14,394 nucleotides of DNA from UBA6902 sp964393845 (lineage in GTDB: Bacteria; Nitrospirota; Thermodesulfovibrionia; UBA6902). Below the pieces are notes generated by a model. That model ran no database searches. It saw nothing but the letters and a program-made list of their open reading frames with translations, and was not told where the DNA came from. How positions within the stretch are numbered: the first letter of the stretch is position 1; each line of letters begins with the position of its first letter. Positions 1 through 7,692 of the stretch are shown piece after piece. The stretch covers positions 1 through 14,394 of the forward strand of contig CAYMUX010000086.1 of NCBI GenBank assembly GCA_964393845.1, in the 5' to 3' direction. The position numbers and the translations under genes are program-made.

Positions 1-66
1 CTCCAAATTGCCTAACGGCACGTTGTAAGTATTTCCTATATCGGGATTTGGGTTTGGATTACCCAC

Positions 67-95
67 TTGAAATGAGAAAGAACCCATATTATAAT
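67..95 (+). promoter_or_regulatory. Sigma70-type promoter for the transglycosylase gene
   Basis: TTGAAA at 67-72 and TATAAT at 90-95 are separated by exactly 17 bases, which is close to the bacterial sigma70 consensus. Transcription would start near 102, leaving a leader of only about 16 bases before the TTG at 118 or 25 before the ATG at 127. No operator or riboswitch is visible in the first 66 bases. Confidence 0.7.
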
Positions 96-117
96 TAAAC
101 ACAGGATAGAAAATTTA

Positions 118-1110
118 TTGAAAGTTATGACAAAAAGGCGCCTTAAAATATTTGGCTTAATGTTGCTTGCTCTAATCTCGCTGCTGATGCTTCCGCGGTC
201 ATCTCCGGCAGAAGACGACTTCAGCCGGTGGCTGGCCGGACTGAGGGCCGAAGCCCTGGCCAAAGGCATATCCAGGAAAACCCTTGACGCAGCCCTTACC
301 GGGCTGGAGCCGATTCAGCAAGTAATAACCCTTGACCGCAATCAGCCCGAGTTCAAGAAGGACTATTGGAGTTACATTAAATTGACAATCACTGAAAAGC
401 GGATAAAAAAGGGGCGCGAGCTGCTGATTAAACACAGGGCGCTGCTTGAAGATATTAAGAAAAAATATGGAGTACAGCCGCATTTTCTGGTTGCAATATG
501 GGGCTTGGAGACAAACTTCGGTGCATACATCGGTAATTTCCCGGTAATCGGGGCTGTGGCGACTCTTGCCCACGATACGAGAAGGAGCGGATTTTTCCGG
601 GCCGAGCTTCTGAAAGCCCTGAAAATTCTCGATGAAGAGCACATAAATGTTTCAGACATGCAGGGTTCATGGGCAGGCGCCATGGGCCAGCTCCAGTTTA
701 TGCCGTCTACTTTTATCAGCTTTGCCGTTGACTGGGACAAGGACGGCCGCAAGGACATCTGGCACAGCCTGCCTGACGTTTACGCCTCTGCAGCTAATTT
801 TTTATCCAGTAACGGCTGGGACACTGATAAAACATGGGGCGGGATGGTACGAGTGCCTCAGGGTTTTGACCAGAACCTCACCGGGTTAAAAAATGAAAAG
901 TCCCTGGCTAAATGGCAGAAAATCGGGATACGCGATATCAACGGCGGCAACCTGCCGGATCTCAAGATTAATGCTTCCCTGATCCAACCTTCAGGCAGCA
1001 ATAACCCTTCATTCCTGGTTTACCGGAATTTCCGGGCAATCATGCAATGGAATCCCTCTTTTCTTTATGCGCTGGCCGTCTGCAATCTGGCAGATCAGCT
1101 GGCGCAATAA
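118..1110 (+). CDS. mltB: Lytic murein transglycosylase, MltB family
   Basis: Predicted periplasmic enzyme that cleaves the MurNAc-GlcNAc bond of peptidoglycan with formation of a 1,6-anhydro product, acting in wall turnover. The N-terminus (residues 1-31) is basic and then strongly hydrophobic (KRRLKIFGLMLLALISLLML), a signal peptide or membrane anchor; there is no clear lipobox Cys, unlike E. coli MltB. The catalytic domain follows: WGLETNFG places the probable catalytic Glu at residue 131, and SWAGAMGQLQFMPSTF (184-199) is the other diagnostic MltB/SLT_2 block. D-W-D-K-D-G-R-K-D (about 205-213) resembles a metal-binding loop near the active site. At 330 aa the length is normal, and no separate C-terminal peptidoglycan-binding domain is seen. 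The TTG at 118 extends the frame; an ATG at 127 (residue 4) is an equally plausible start. A strong promoter lies just upstream. The family assignment is secure; the exact paralog name is less so. Confidence 0.9.
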   Translation: MKVMTKRRLKIFGLMLLALISLLMLPRSSPAEDDFSRWLAGLRAEALAKGISRKTLDAALTGLEPIQQVITLDRNQPEFKKDYWSYIKLTITEKRIKKGRELLIKHRALLEDIKKKYGVQPHFLVAIWGLETNFGAYIGNFPVIGAVATLAHDTRRSGFFRAELLKALKILDEEHINVSDMQGSWAGAMGQLQFMPSTFISFAVDWDKDGRKDIWHSLPDVYASAANFLSSNGWDTDKTWGGMVRVPQGFDQNLTGLKNEKSLAKWQKIGIRDINGGNLPDLKINASLIQPSGSNNPSFLVYRNFRAIMQWNPSFLYALAVCNLADQLAQ

Positions 1111-1113
1111 AAA

Positions 1114-1132
1114 CCGCTTGAACCGTTTCAAC
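1114..1132 (-). repeat. Degenerate two-unit copy of a 9-bp repeat
   Basis: Read on the minus strand this is GTTGAAACG followed by GTTCAAGCG, i.e. two units of the same 9-bp motif that is tandemly repeated at 8779-8823. It lies just after the stop codon of the transglycosylase gene. No long T-run follows it, so it is not an obvious intrinsic terminator. Confidence 0.5.
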
Positions 1133-1216
1133 AGTGAAAACAAGAAAGAGTAAAAAGCGCGGAAGTCAGTTTTTACATTCTTGTAATAAATCACCCTTAT
1201 ATGCAAGTATACTAGC

Positions 1217-1978
1217 GTGATCGCAATCTCCCTTCAGTCAGGAAGTAACGGCAACTGCACATATGTAGAAACCGGTAGCGTGAAACTGCTTTTTGACGCC
1301 GGTATTTCGGGCATCCAGGCAGGAGAGAGGCTGTCAGCCTTTGGCCGCGATATAAGGGATGTCGATGCCCTGATAATATCCCATGACCATTCCGATCATG
1401 TTCGTCATGCAGGAGTGTATCAAAGAAAATACGGCCTTCCTATTCATATTACACGCAGAACGCTTGATATATCCGAAAAGAAATACGGACTCGGCAGGCT
1501 AAGTAATGTAAATTACTTCATGGCAGGGGGAATAATTAATTTTGATAACGTGACCGTGCAGACAATCCCCTGCCCCCATGACGGCGTGGACGGCGCAGTA
1601 TTTGTCATTTCGTCCAACGAGAAACGTCTGGGAATAATGACCGATCTCGGACATGTCTTTAAGGACCTCTATACATTTATCCCCTCCCTTGACGGCGTAT
1701 TTATTGAGAGTAATTATGACTCTGAAATGCTGGCAAACGGGCCCTACCCAGCCTTTCTTAAACAGCGTATCCGCGGACCCAAAGGTCATTTGTCCAACAG
1801 GGAAGCAGCAGAGCTTTTGCTGACCGGCCGGCGACTGAAATGGGCGTGCCTCTCGCATCTTTCAAATAACAATAACGATCCGGAGACAGCGCTTCAGACA
1901 CATAAGGAAATCGTAGGGGATAAGCTCGCCCTGTTTACTGCAAGCCGGCACACCTCAACAGGCATATTTAGATTATGA
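1217..1978 (+). CDS. MBL-fold metallohydrolase, WalJ/YycJ-like
   Basis: Metallo-beta-lactamase-fold hydrolase of about the usual length (253 aa). The N-terminus ISLQSGSNGNCTYVE matches the S-x-(A/Q)-S-G-S-x-G-N-(C/S) opening of the YycJ/WalJ family and supports the GTG start at 1217, since a later start would remove it. Metal ligands are visible: HDHSDH (H56, H58, D60, H61), H121 in PCPHDG, D143 in TDLGH and H214 in LSHLSNNNND. Known relatives are cytoplasmic exonuclease- or phosphodiesterase-like enzymes linked to DNA repair and, in Firmicutes, to the WalRK locus; here there is no WalRK neighbour, so the role is open. The start codon has no good Shine-Dalgarno. A TATACT at 1208-1213 sits too close to the GTG to give a normal leader, so read-through from mltB (106-bp gap) or a nearly leaderless message are both possible. 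Confidence 0.88.
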   Translation: MIAISLQSGSNGNCTYVETGSVKLLFDAGISGIQAGERLSAFGRDIRDVDALIISHDHSDHVRHAGVYQRKYGLPIHITRRTLDISEKKYGLGRLSNVNYFMAGGIINFDNVTVQTIPCPHDGVDGAVFVISSNEKRLGIMTDLGHVFKDLYTFIPSLDGVFIESNYDSEMLANGPYPAFLKQRIRGPKGHLSNREAAELLLTGRRLKWACLSHLSNNNNDPETALQTHKEIVGDKLALFTASRHTSTGIFRL

Positions 1979-1990
1979 GCTGGAAAATAA

Positions 1991-2085
1991 AAGAGGATGC
2001 TGACTTGAGGGGACATGGTAAATTTAAGGTTTTGGGCTCTTAGCTTAGGCGGGAAAAACCCTTAAATTTTTGTCAGCATCCTCTT
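1991..2085. terminator. Long imperfect hairpin between convergent genes (possible bidirectional terminator)
   Basis: The outer arms AAGAGGATGCTGAC (1991-2004) and GTCAGCATCCTCTT (2072-2085) are a perfect 14-bp inverted repeat. Inner arms AAATTTAAGGTTTT (2020-2033) and AAAACCCTTAAATTT (2055-2069) pair with one bulged base. An unpaired 14-15 nt stretch lies on the left side only, and the loop is about 21 nt. A T-rich run (TTGTTTGTATTTATT) follows the right arm. It begins 13 bases after the MBL-fold gene stops and faces the convergent HepT-like gene, so termination is the simplest role; its size is also compatible with a small palindromic repeat element. Confidence 0.5.
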
Positions 2086-2105
2086 GTTTGTATTTATTCT
2101 AGTTT

Positions 2106-2208
2106 TATAGTAACGGCAATAAATAACTTAAGTTAAAATATGATATTTCCTTTATATTACAGCTAATTAAATGCTTAAGATGTATTTTAATTTAATGCCG
2201 TTACTATA
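2106..2208. mobile_element. MITE-like palindromic element, 103 bp
   Basis: The ends are perfect 13-bp inverted repeats: TATAGTAACGGCA (2106-2118) and TGCCGTTACTATA (2196-2208). Pairing continues for about nine more bases (TAAAT and AA matched, two mismatches), giving arms of about 22 bp. The AT-rich interior carries no gene. The terminal TA on each side could be a TA target-site duplication, as made by IS630/Tc1-mariner-type transposases; this part is inference, because no empty site or transposase is available for comparison. Confidence 0.55.
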
Positions 2209-2288
2209 GAATATTACAAATCAGCACAACATTCTATGATTTAGATCATATGCAAGAATTTTTTTATTTATATGAAATATATAGAAAT

Positions 2289-2318
2289 CAGTCCAAACAG
2301 TTCAAGTTGGTAAGACTG
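2289..2318 (-). terminator. Weak hairpin downstream of the HepT-like gene
   Basis: CAGTC (2289-2293) pairs with GACTG (2314-2318), and CCAA (2293-2296) could pair with TTGG (2307-2310) inside. Read on the minus strand it follows the stop codon of the HepT-like gene by about 16 bases, and an AT-rich run with several Ts follows. It is a marginal terminator. The eight bases GTCCAAAC occur twice here (2291-2298 and 2318-2325). Confidence 0.25.
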
Positions 2319-2334
2319 TCCAAACTAATAAACT

Positions 2335-2772
2335 CTAAATAGTCTGCAAATACTCATCAACCTCTGACCGGATCTGTCCGGCCACATCTTTCATCACATC
2401 AACCATCAGCTTCATATCTTCCCACTTAATGTTAAAGACGTATGAATAAATAAAATAGTTCCGGAAGGATAAATATTTAGAGAGCATCTGGAAAAGCTCA
2501 GGAGGGAGTATCCCGATCTCGCCCGCTTTTCTCAGCACCTTCTCATGCCAGCCCGGAGAATCCCCTATTTCCAGTTTGTCATACATGAGCATCTGCTTCA
2601 ATACGTTTTCAATACCGCCGTATGCATTCATTATAAAAGTGGCCATTGCAGCTTCTTCAGCGAGAGTATATTCGGTTTTTTCAGGTTTATAAAAGGCATA
2701 AAGTTCTTTCACTATTCTATCGATATTCTGTAATTCTCCGCTGCAATACTGTTTCAACTCATCTAATGTCAT
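2335..2772 (-). CDS. Orphan HepT-like HEPN-fold protein with altered active-site motif
   Basis: All-helical 145-aa protein resembling the HepT-like family of HEPN ribonuclease toxins: a helical N-terminus, then the block HEKVL..., then YLSFRNYFIYSYVFNIKWEDM (about 100-120), which aligns with the family pattern F-R-H-x-F-x-H-x-Y-x-(F/V)-x-(L/I)-x-W. The catalytic HEPN motif is R-x4-H; here R104 is followed at the right spacing by Tyr109, so the His appears to be missing. No nucleotidyltransferase antitoxin gene lies next to it, unlike a normal HepT/MntA pair. A strong Shine-Dalgarno (AGGAGG, about 8 bases upstream) supports the ATG at 2772. It starts 39 bases after the UbiB-like gene stops and is probably the last gene of that operon. 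Likely a non-catalytic or repurposed HEPN protein; the function is unknown. Confidence 0.7.
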   Translation of the reverse strand: MTLDELKQYCSGELQNIDRIVKELYAFYKPEKTEYTLAEEAAMATFIMNAYGGIENVLKQMLMYDKLEIGDSPGWHEKVLRKAGEIGILPPELFQMLSKYLSFRNYFIYSYVFNIKWEDMKLMVDVMKDVAGQIRSEVDEYLQTI

Positions 2773-2811
2773 AAGCTAAACCTCCTGTGTGAAATCTCAT
2801 CATAAAATAAG

Positions 2812-4518
2812 TTAAAGCCGACCTGATCTTATAATCGATAAAAGGAGCCGCAAGCCAAGTAAAAGCGCGACCAGAAATCCTATCGCGCCCACCGCAGGCA
2901 GCCCGAATATTTTACCGCCGATATTTGATTGTATAAGCATGGACGAGCCTATTATTATGGCTGCAACAATAATGCTGAATGCAAGACGGTTGCTTGAACG
3001 GTCAATATCAAGAATCAATTTTTCCATCCCTACCGGGTTTATTTTAAAGCTCAGCTCATCCCGCAGGGATTTTTTCAGCAGCCTGTTCAATTGCTTCGGC
3101 GTATCGAACAGAACATCACTAATATCCGAAAGGTTGTCCTTTGCTTTATCAAATACCCTTTGAGGGCTCATGCGTTTTTTTACCAGTTTTGCCGCGTAAG
3201 GTTCGACAGCATTTACTGCATTGAAATCCGGATCAAGCTGTCTTCCGATGTTATCGAGTAGCAATATGGTTTTATTCATCAGCAGCAGATCCGAAGGGAC
3301 ATTGAGTCCGTGTTTTATAACAAGATGTGTAAGCGCTTCAAGATATTCCGGGAAATTTATCTCGGATATTGTCGCATCATAAAGGGGTTCCAGAAGATAT
3401 ACCAGGTCAGACTTAAATTCCTTCTTAAATGATTCAGTATCAACTTCATCTGTTATCAGTCCAATGTCTATATAAATATCAATAAGCCGGTCATAATTTT
3501 TATTTAAAACTGCCAGGAAAGCGCCGGCAATATTTTCCATCATATCCGATGTCAACCAGCCGACTATTCCAAAGTCCATTATTCCTATTCTGCCGTCAGG
3601 CATAACAAAGATATTGCCCGGATGCGGGTCTGCATGAAAGAAACCGTCTTCAAAAATCATCTTAAAATAAGTATTAACTCCTCTTTTGGCCAGCTCAATC
3701 CTGTCTATCCCGAGAGAATCTATTTTATTAACATCATCTATTCTCACACCTTCGATTCTTTCCATCACAAGGACTTTCCCGGACAGCAAGTCAGGATAGA
3801 TAGCGGGAATGCAGACATCATCCCTTCCCGCAAAGTTTCTTTTGAACCGCTGCGCATTCTTTGCCTCTGCAACAAAATCCAGCTCCTTTTTTACAGTCCT
3901 GGAAAATTCATTGACGATCCCCTGCGGATCAAAGTATTTGCTTTCAGGGATATACTTCAGCATGAGCCTTGCAATTGCATTCAAAATAGCGATATCAGTC
4001 TCGATGACTTCACGGATATTAGGTCTCTGAACTTTTACAACGACCTTCTCCCCTGTTTTGAGTGTAGCGTTATGGACCTGGGCGATAGAAGCAGCGGCAA
4101 CCGGATCATCTTCAAAATCAGTAAAGATGTCCTTTAACGAGACTTTAAACTCGGCTTCAATCATCTGTCTGGCTTTATCCGAAGAAAAAGGCGGGACCTT
4201 GTCCTGAAGCTTCTTGAATTCATCAGCATACGCGCCTGTGATCAGGTCGGGCCTCGAGGAGAGGATCTGGGCAAGTTTGATAAAAGACGGGCCTAATTCA
4301 CTAAAGGCCATCCTCAGCCTCTGGGGGATTGTAATCCTTTCGACTTCCTGCCACCGGGAAAAATATTTTATTTTTTTTCTTAGAGGGATGAACCTTTGAA
4401 GATTCAGCAGTTCGATAAATTGACCAAACCCATGTTTAAGAAAAACATTGACGATTTGCCTGATGCGGGTAATATTCTTATATGTGTACCAGAATCTTAA
4501 GAGACTAGAGATGGTCAT
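2812..4518 (-). CDS. ubiB: ABC1/UbiB/AarF-family atypical protein kinase
   Basis: 568-aa member of the ABC1 (UbiB/AarF/COQ8) family of membrane-associated atypical kinases/ATPases, known to support ubiquinone biosynthesis and isoprenoid lipid handling. Family signatures in order: FIKLAQILSSRPDL (79-92), the KxGQ helix in a KLAQ variant; the A-rich nucleotide loop AAASIAQVH (141-149) that replaces the usual P-loop; the VVKVQRP lysine (K162); HADPHPGN (295-302), the catalytic loop; and DFG (315-317). Two hydrophobic helices close the protein (about 510-532 and 542-562), typical of bacterial UbiB membrane anchors. The ATG at 4518 has only a weak ribosome site and sits 41 bases after the phasin-like gene, so translation probably depends on operon read-through. 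No ubiquinone-pathway gene is in the window, so a true UbiB role is not shown; related AarF-like proteins next to phasin-like genes may act on other lipids. Confidence 0.88.
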   Translation of the reverse strand: MTISSLLRFWYTYKNITRIRQIVNVFLKHGFGQFIELLNLQRFIPLRKKIKYFSRWQEVERITIPQRLRMAFSELGPSFIKLAQILSSRPDLITGAYADEFKKLQDKVPPFSSDKARQMIEAEFKVSLKDIFTDFEDDPVAAASIAQVHNATLKTGEKVVVKVQRPNIREVIETDIAILNAIARLMLKYIPESKYFDPQGIVNEFSRTVKKELDFVAEAKNAQRFKRNFAGRDDVCIPAIYPDLLSGKVLVMERIEGVRIDDVNKIDSLGIDRIELAKRGVNTYFKMIFEDGFFHADPHPGNIFVMPDGRIGIMDFGIVGWLTSDMMENIAGAFLAVLNKNYDRLIDIYIDIGLITDEVDTESFKKEFKSDLVYLLEPLYDATISEINFPEYLEALTHLVIKHGLNVPSDLLLMNKTILLLDNIGRQLDPDFNAVNAVEPYAAKLVKKRMSPQRVFDKAKDNLSDISDVLFDTPKQLNRLLKKSLRDELSFKINPVGMEKLILDIDRSSNRLAFSIIVAAIIIGSSMLIQSNIGGKIFGLPAVGAIGFLVALLLGLRLLLSIIRSGRL

Positions 4519-4559
4519 TCGTTTTATTATTTAAACTTATACTATTCTCTCTGTTGTCA

Positions 4560-4877
4560 TTATTCCTTTGATTCAGAAGCCTCTTCAAGCTTTTTAATTC
4601 TTGCAGAAAGGACAATCAATTTTTTCTGCAGCTTTTCGACCTCGTCCCTTGTAGGAATATTTATTGTTTCAAGGGTCTTGTTGATAAGCTCTGATACGGT
4701 TTTGCTTAATTCATCTCCTGATTTACTGACCTTTTCCGAACATTCTTTTACAATCTTCGCGCCCTGGCTTTCACTTAATTCTCCCTTTTTAACCAGATCA
4801 TCAACCAGTTCTTTCATCTTTTCAGGGACGCCGATTCCCACCATTAATGCCTTATGCACGATCTCATTTATAGTCAT
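4560..4877 (-). CDS. Phasin-like / polyhydroxyalkanoate granule-associated coiled-coil protein
   Basis: Small 105-aa, fully helical, charged protein. The N-terminal half (VPEKMKELVDDLVKKGELSE) and the C-terminal half (PTRDEVEKLQKKLIVLSARIKKLEE, a heptad-patterned coiled coil) match the short phasin/PhaF-PhaI-type proteins annotated as polyhydroxyalkanoate granule-associated or as phasin-superfamily regulators. There is no PHA synthase in the window, so granule binding is not demonstrated; membrane or lipid association with the adjacent UbiB-like kinase is an alternative. Translation starts at an ATG with a strong Shine-Dalgarno (AAGGAGG, about 6 bases upstream). It lies 55 bases after alaS and 41 before the kinase gene, inside an apparent operon. 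A 12-bp inverted repeat sits directly upstream of its ribosome site. Confidence 0.65.
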   Translation of the reverse strand: MTINEIVHKALMVGIGVPEKMKELVDDLVKKGELSESQGAKIVKECSEKVSKSGDELSKTVSELINKTLETINIPTRDEVEKLQKKLIVLSARIKKLEEASESKE

Positions 4878-4889
4878 GATATCCTCCTT

Positions 4890-4932
4890 TTTTTAGTTGT
4901 TAGTCTAAAAAATGAAAACAAACAACTAAAAA
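4890..4932. repeat. 12-bp perfect inverted repeat between alaS and the phasin-like gene
   Basis: TTTTTAGTTGTT (4890-4901) is the exact reverse complement of AACAACTAAAAA (4921-4932), with a 19-base AT-rich loop. In the minus-strand transcript the hairpin starts right at the alaS stop codon and ends directly against the AAGGAGG ribosome site of the phasin-like gene. It lacks a U-tract after the stem, so it is not a normal terminator; it could affect translation or RNA processing between the two genes. Confidence 0.5.
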
Positions 4933-7560
4933 CTATTTTATCTTTTCTTTAATTATATCAGACACTGAACCAAGCGCCTTATCTATTATTGCAGTGTCGT
5001 TAGTTCCGCCCTGTGCCATATCGGGTCTTCCACCCCCTTTGCCCCCGGTAACAGCCCTTAAAATTTCTCCTGCATTGAAACGTGAAACAAGGTCTTTTGT
5101 TACAGAGGAAACGTAATACGCCTGCCCATCAAGGGCCGAGCCAAGCACGATAATACCGGAGCCTATTTTGTCTTTTAATGAGTCAGCAAGGCTTCTTAAT
5201 GATTTCATATCCAGTCCGTCAACCTTATGGGCAAGCACTTTTATACCGTCTATTTCTAAAGCGTTCTCAAGAATTTTATCTGCATTGCCTGTTACGGCTT
5301 TATACTTAATTTGCTCGAGTTCTTTTTCATGCTGCTTTAAATCATTAATTATTCTCTCCACCCGCTCCGAAACTTTCAGTTCATTGACCTTAAGCAGACC
5401 CGCTGCTTTCTGTAACTCAATTTCCCTCTTTTTATTGAACTCCAGTGAGGCAAATCCCGTCAACGCCTCAATACGTCTTATGCCTGACGCTGTACTGCTT
5501 TCGGAAATTATCCTGAAAGGCCCTATGTCTCCTGTTGCATGGCAGTGAGTGCCGCCGCACAATTCAGCTGAAAAATCTCCGGCCCTTACGACCCTTACCT
5601 CTTCTCCGTATTTCTCTCCAAAAAGCGCAGTCACTCCGCTGCTAACGGCCTCATCAAGGGAAGTCTCGGTTACATCAACGGGCAGGTTCCCGATTATTTT
5701 CTCATTGACAATATTCTCGACTTCGTTTAATTCCCTTTCATCCATTGCAAAGAAATGCGTGAAATCAAACCTGAGCCTGTCGGATGCCACAAGAGAACCC
5801 GCCTGCTTGATATGGTCCCCAAGAACACCTCTTAAAGCGGCATGTAACAGGTGCGTTGCCGTATGGTTGCGCATAATAGCTTTTCTTCTTCCCTCTTCTA
5901 CAATTGCCTGAACAGCCATGCCTCTTCTGACTGTTCCTTTCTTTACAATGCCGGCATGGATAAGCATGCCATTAATTTTCTTAGAGCTTTGGACCTCAAT
6001 CATCAAGTTGTCTGATTTAATAATTCCCGTATCTCCAACCTGCCCCCCGGACTCGCCATAAAAGGGACTCTGATCAAGTATTATTTCCACTTCTTCACCC
6101 TCATTAACTTCTTCCACAAGCGAATTGTATTCAATGAGCGCGTTGACTACACTGCTTGTTTGCAGGGTTTCATATCCTGAAAATTCCGTAAACGGAAACA
6201 TCTCTTTAATCTTCTTGTACACAGCAGGAACTTCACCCTCTGCTCCAACCCATGACGCCCTTGCCCTTGTCTTCTGAAGTTCCATTTCGTCATTAAAGCC
6301 TTTATGATCTATCTTAAGGCTATTGTCCCCTGCAATGTCCTGGGCCAGGTCAAGGGGAAAGCCAAAAGTGTCATACAACTTGAAGAGCTCAGAGCCGGGG
6401 ATTGTACTTTTCTTCGAGGATTTAACATCAGCTATTAGTTTGTCTAAAATGGTCATGCCGGAAGTGAGGGTATGGGCAAACCTCTCTTCCTCAAACTTAA
6501 GCACCTTTCTGCTATTGCGTGTATCTTCAACCAGTTCAGGATAAGGCCCGGACATCATGTTATACACTGCATCAAGCACCTTAAAAAGGAACGGTTCCTT
6601 AATACCAAGCATAAAACCGTGTCTGGCGGCCCTCCTTATAATCCTTCTCAGTACATATCCCCTGCCTTCATTTGACGGCGTCAGTCCTTCTGAAAGGACA
6701 AAAGCCGCTGATCTGATATGGTCCGCAATTACACGCATTGATACATTGGTTGAAGAGTCAACTCCGTATTTTTTACCTGAAATGTCTTCAATATATTTAA
6801 AGACAGGCATGAAAAGATCGGTATCATAATTATTCACCTTCCCCTGAAGCACTGCCGAGAGTCTTTCAAGCCCCATGCCTGTATCTATGCTCGGCTGGGG
6901 CAAAGGAGTCAGTTCCCCTGATGAATTCCTGTTATACTGCATGAATACGAGGTTCCATATCTCCAGATATCTGTCGCAGTCACATCCGACCCGGCAGCCG
7001 GGCTTTCCGCAGCTTAATTCGGGGCCCTGGTCTATCAGAATCTCGGAGCATGGCCCGCACGGCCCGGTATCTCCCATCTGCCAGAAATTGTCTTTCTCGC
7101 CAAGCCTGAAAATTCTTTCCGCCGGAACACCCACATCCTTTTCCCATATTTCCGCAGCTTGATCATCTTTTTCATATACGGTGACCCGGAGCTTGTCCGC
7201 CGGAAGATTGACCCGTTCCGTCAGGAATTCCCAGGCCCATTCCGCTGCTTCTTTTTTGAAATAGTCGCCAAAGGAAAAATTGCCCAGCATCTCAAAAAAA
7301 GTATGGTGTCTTGCGGTCCTGCCCACGTTCTCAAGGTCATTGTGCTTACCGCCTGCCCTGAGACACTTCTGCACAGTCACTGCCCTCCGGTATGGTCTCT
7401 CCTCATCCCCCAGGAATACGGACTTGAACTGTACCATCCCGGCATTGGTAAAGAGAAGTGTGGGGTCGTCTTTTGGCAGGAGGGGAGAGCTCGGCAGGAC
7501 CTCGTGCTCTTTTTCCTTAAAAAAATCGATAAATAATTGTCTTATTTTTTTACTTTCCAT
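4933..7560 (-). CDS. alaS: Alanyl-tRNA synthetase
   Basis: Class II aminoacyl-tRNA synthetase that charges tRNA-Ala in the cytoplasm and edits Ser/Gly mischarging. At 875 aa it has the normal full length. The N-terminal aminoacylation domain opens with IRQLFIDFFKEKEHEVLPSS and includes FTNAGMVQFK and the class II block RHHTFFEMLGNFSFGDYF (about 83-100). The editing domain carries the zinc-binding HTATH (around residue 565) and CGGTHCH (around 667-673). The C-terminal C-Ala/DHHA1 part ends with GKGGGRPDMAQGG (around 840-852). A Cys-rich insert (SCGKPGCRVGCDC, about 183-195) is common in many bacterial AlaRS proteins. The ATG at 7560 has no strong Shine-Dalgarno. It is the first gene of a leftward series with the phasin-like, UbiB-like and HepT-like genes. 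No frameshift or missing motif is seen. Confidence 0.98.
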   Translation of the reverse strand: MESKKIRQLFIDFFKEKEHEVLPSSPLLPKDDPTLLFTNAGMVQFKSVFLGDEERPYRRAVTVQKCLRAGGKHNDLENVGRTARHHTFFEMLGNFSFGDYFKKEAAEWAWEFLTERVNLPADKLRVTVYEKDDQAAEIWEKDVGVPAERIFRLGEKDNFWQMGDTGPCGPCSEILIDQGPELSCGKPGCRVGCDCDRYLEIWNLVFMQYNRNSSGELTPLPQPSIDTGMGLERLSAVLQGKVNNYDTDLFMPVFKYIEDISGKKYGVDSSTNVSMRVIADHIRSAAFVLSEGLTPSNEGRGYVLRRIIRRAARHGFMLGIKEPFLFKVLDAVYNMMSGPYPELVEDTRNSRKVLKFEEERFAHTLTSGMTILDKLIADVKSSKKSTIPGSELFKLYDTFGFPLDLAQDIAGDNSLKIDHKGFNDEMELQKTRARASWVGAEGEVPAVYKKIKEMFPFTEFSGYETLQTSSVVNALIEYNSLVEEVNEGEEVEIILDQSPFYGESGGQVGDTGIIKSDNLMIEVQSSKKINGMLIHAGIVKKGTVRRGMAVQAIVEEGRRKAIMRNHTATHLLHAALRGVLGDHIKQAGSLVASDRLRFDFTHFFAMDERELNEVENIVNEKIIGNLPVDVTETSLDEAVSSGVTALFGEKYGEEVRVVRAGDFSAELCGGTHCHATGDIGPFRIISESSTASGIRRIEALTGFASLEFNKKREIELQKAAGLLKVNELKVSERVERIINDLKQHEKELEQIKYKAVTGNADKILENALEIDGIKVLAHKVDGLDMKSLRSLADSLKDKIGSGIIVLGSALDGQAYYVSSVTKDLVSRFNAGEILRAVTGGKGGGRPDMAQGGTNDTAIIDKALGSVSDIIKEKIK

Positions 7561-7613
7561 AATTTAATTTTTGCCAGTCATTCAGAATCTAAAACTTCGC
7601 TATATGATACCGT

Positions 7614-7619
7614 ATTATA
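7614..7619 (-). promoter_or_regulatory. Possible -10 element for alaS
   Basis: On the minus strand these six bases read TATAAT. They would give a leader of roughly 45-50 bases before the alaS ATG. The matching -35 position is only weakly conserved (AT-rich TAATAA), so this is a tentative assignment. No T-box or other leader structure is recognised in the short gap. Confidence 0.35.
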
Positions 7620-7692
7620 TTAACTTTATGTATATATTATTATTGAAACCTATGGCATAGTAAAGCAGTTTTGTAGTATCGTAAAAAATCCC

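Noticed and set aside
1208..1213. TATACT as -10 promoter element of the MBL-fold gene
   Set aside because: Transcription would start at or after the GTG start codon, and the matching -35 is not at the right distance.
3622..4137. 171-aa plus-strand open frame
   Set aside because: It lies wholly antisense to the UbiB-like kinase, whose motifs are intact across the region.
7159..7567. Plus-strand open frames antisense to alaS
   Set aside because: They are mirror frames of the N-terminal catalytic domain of alanyl-tRNA synthetase and carry no recognisable motif.
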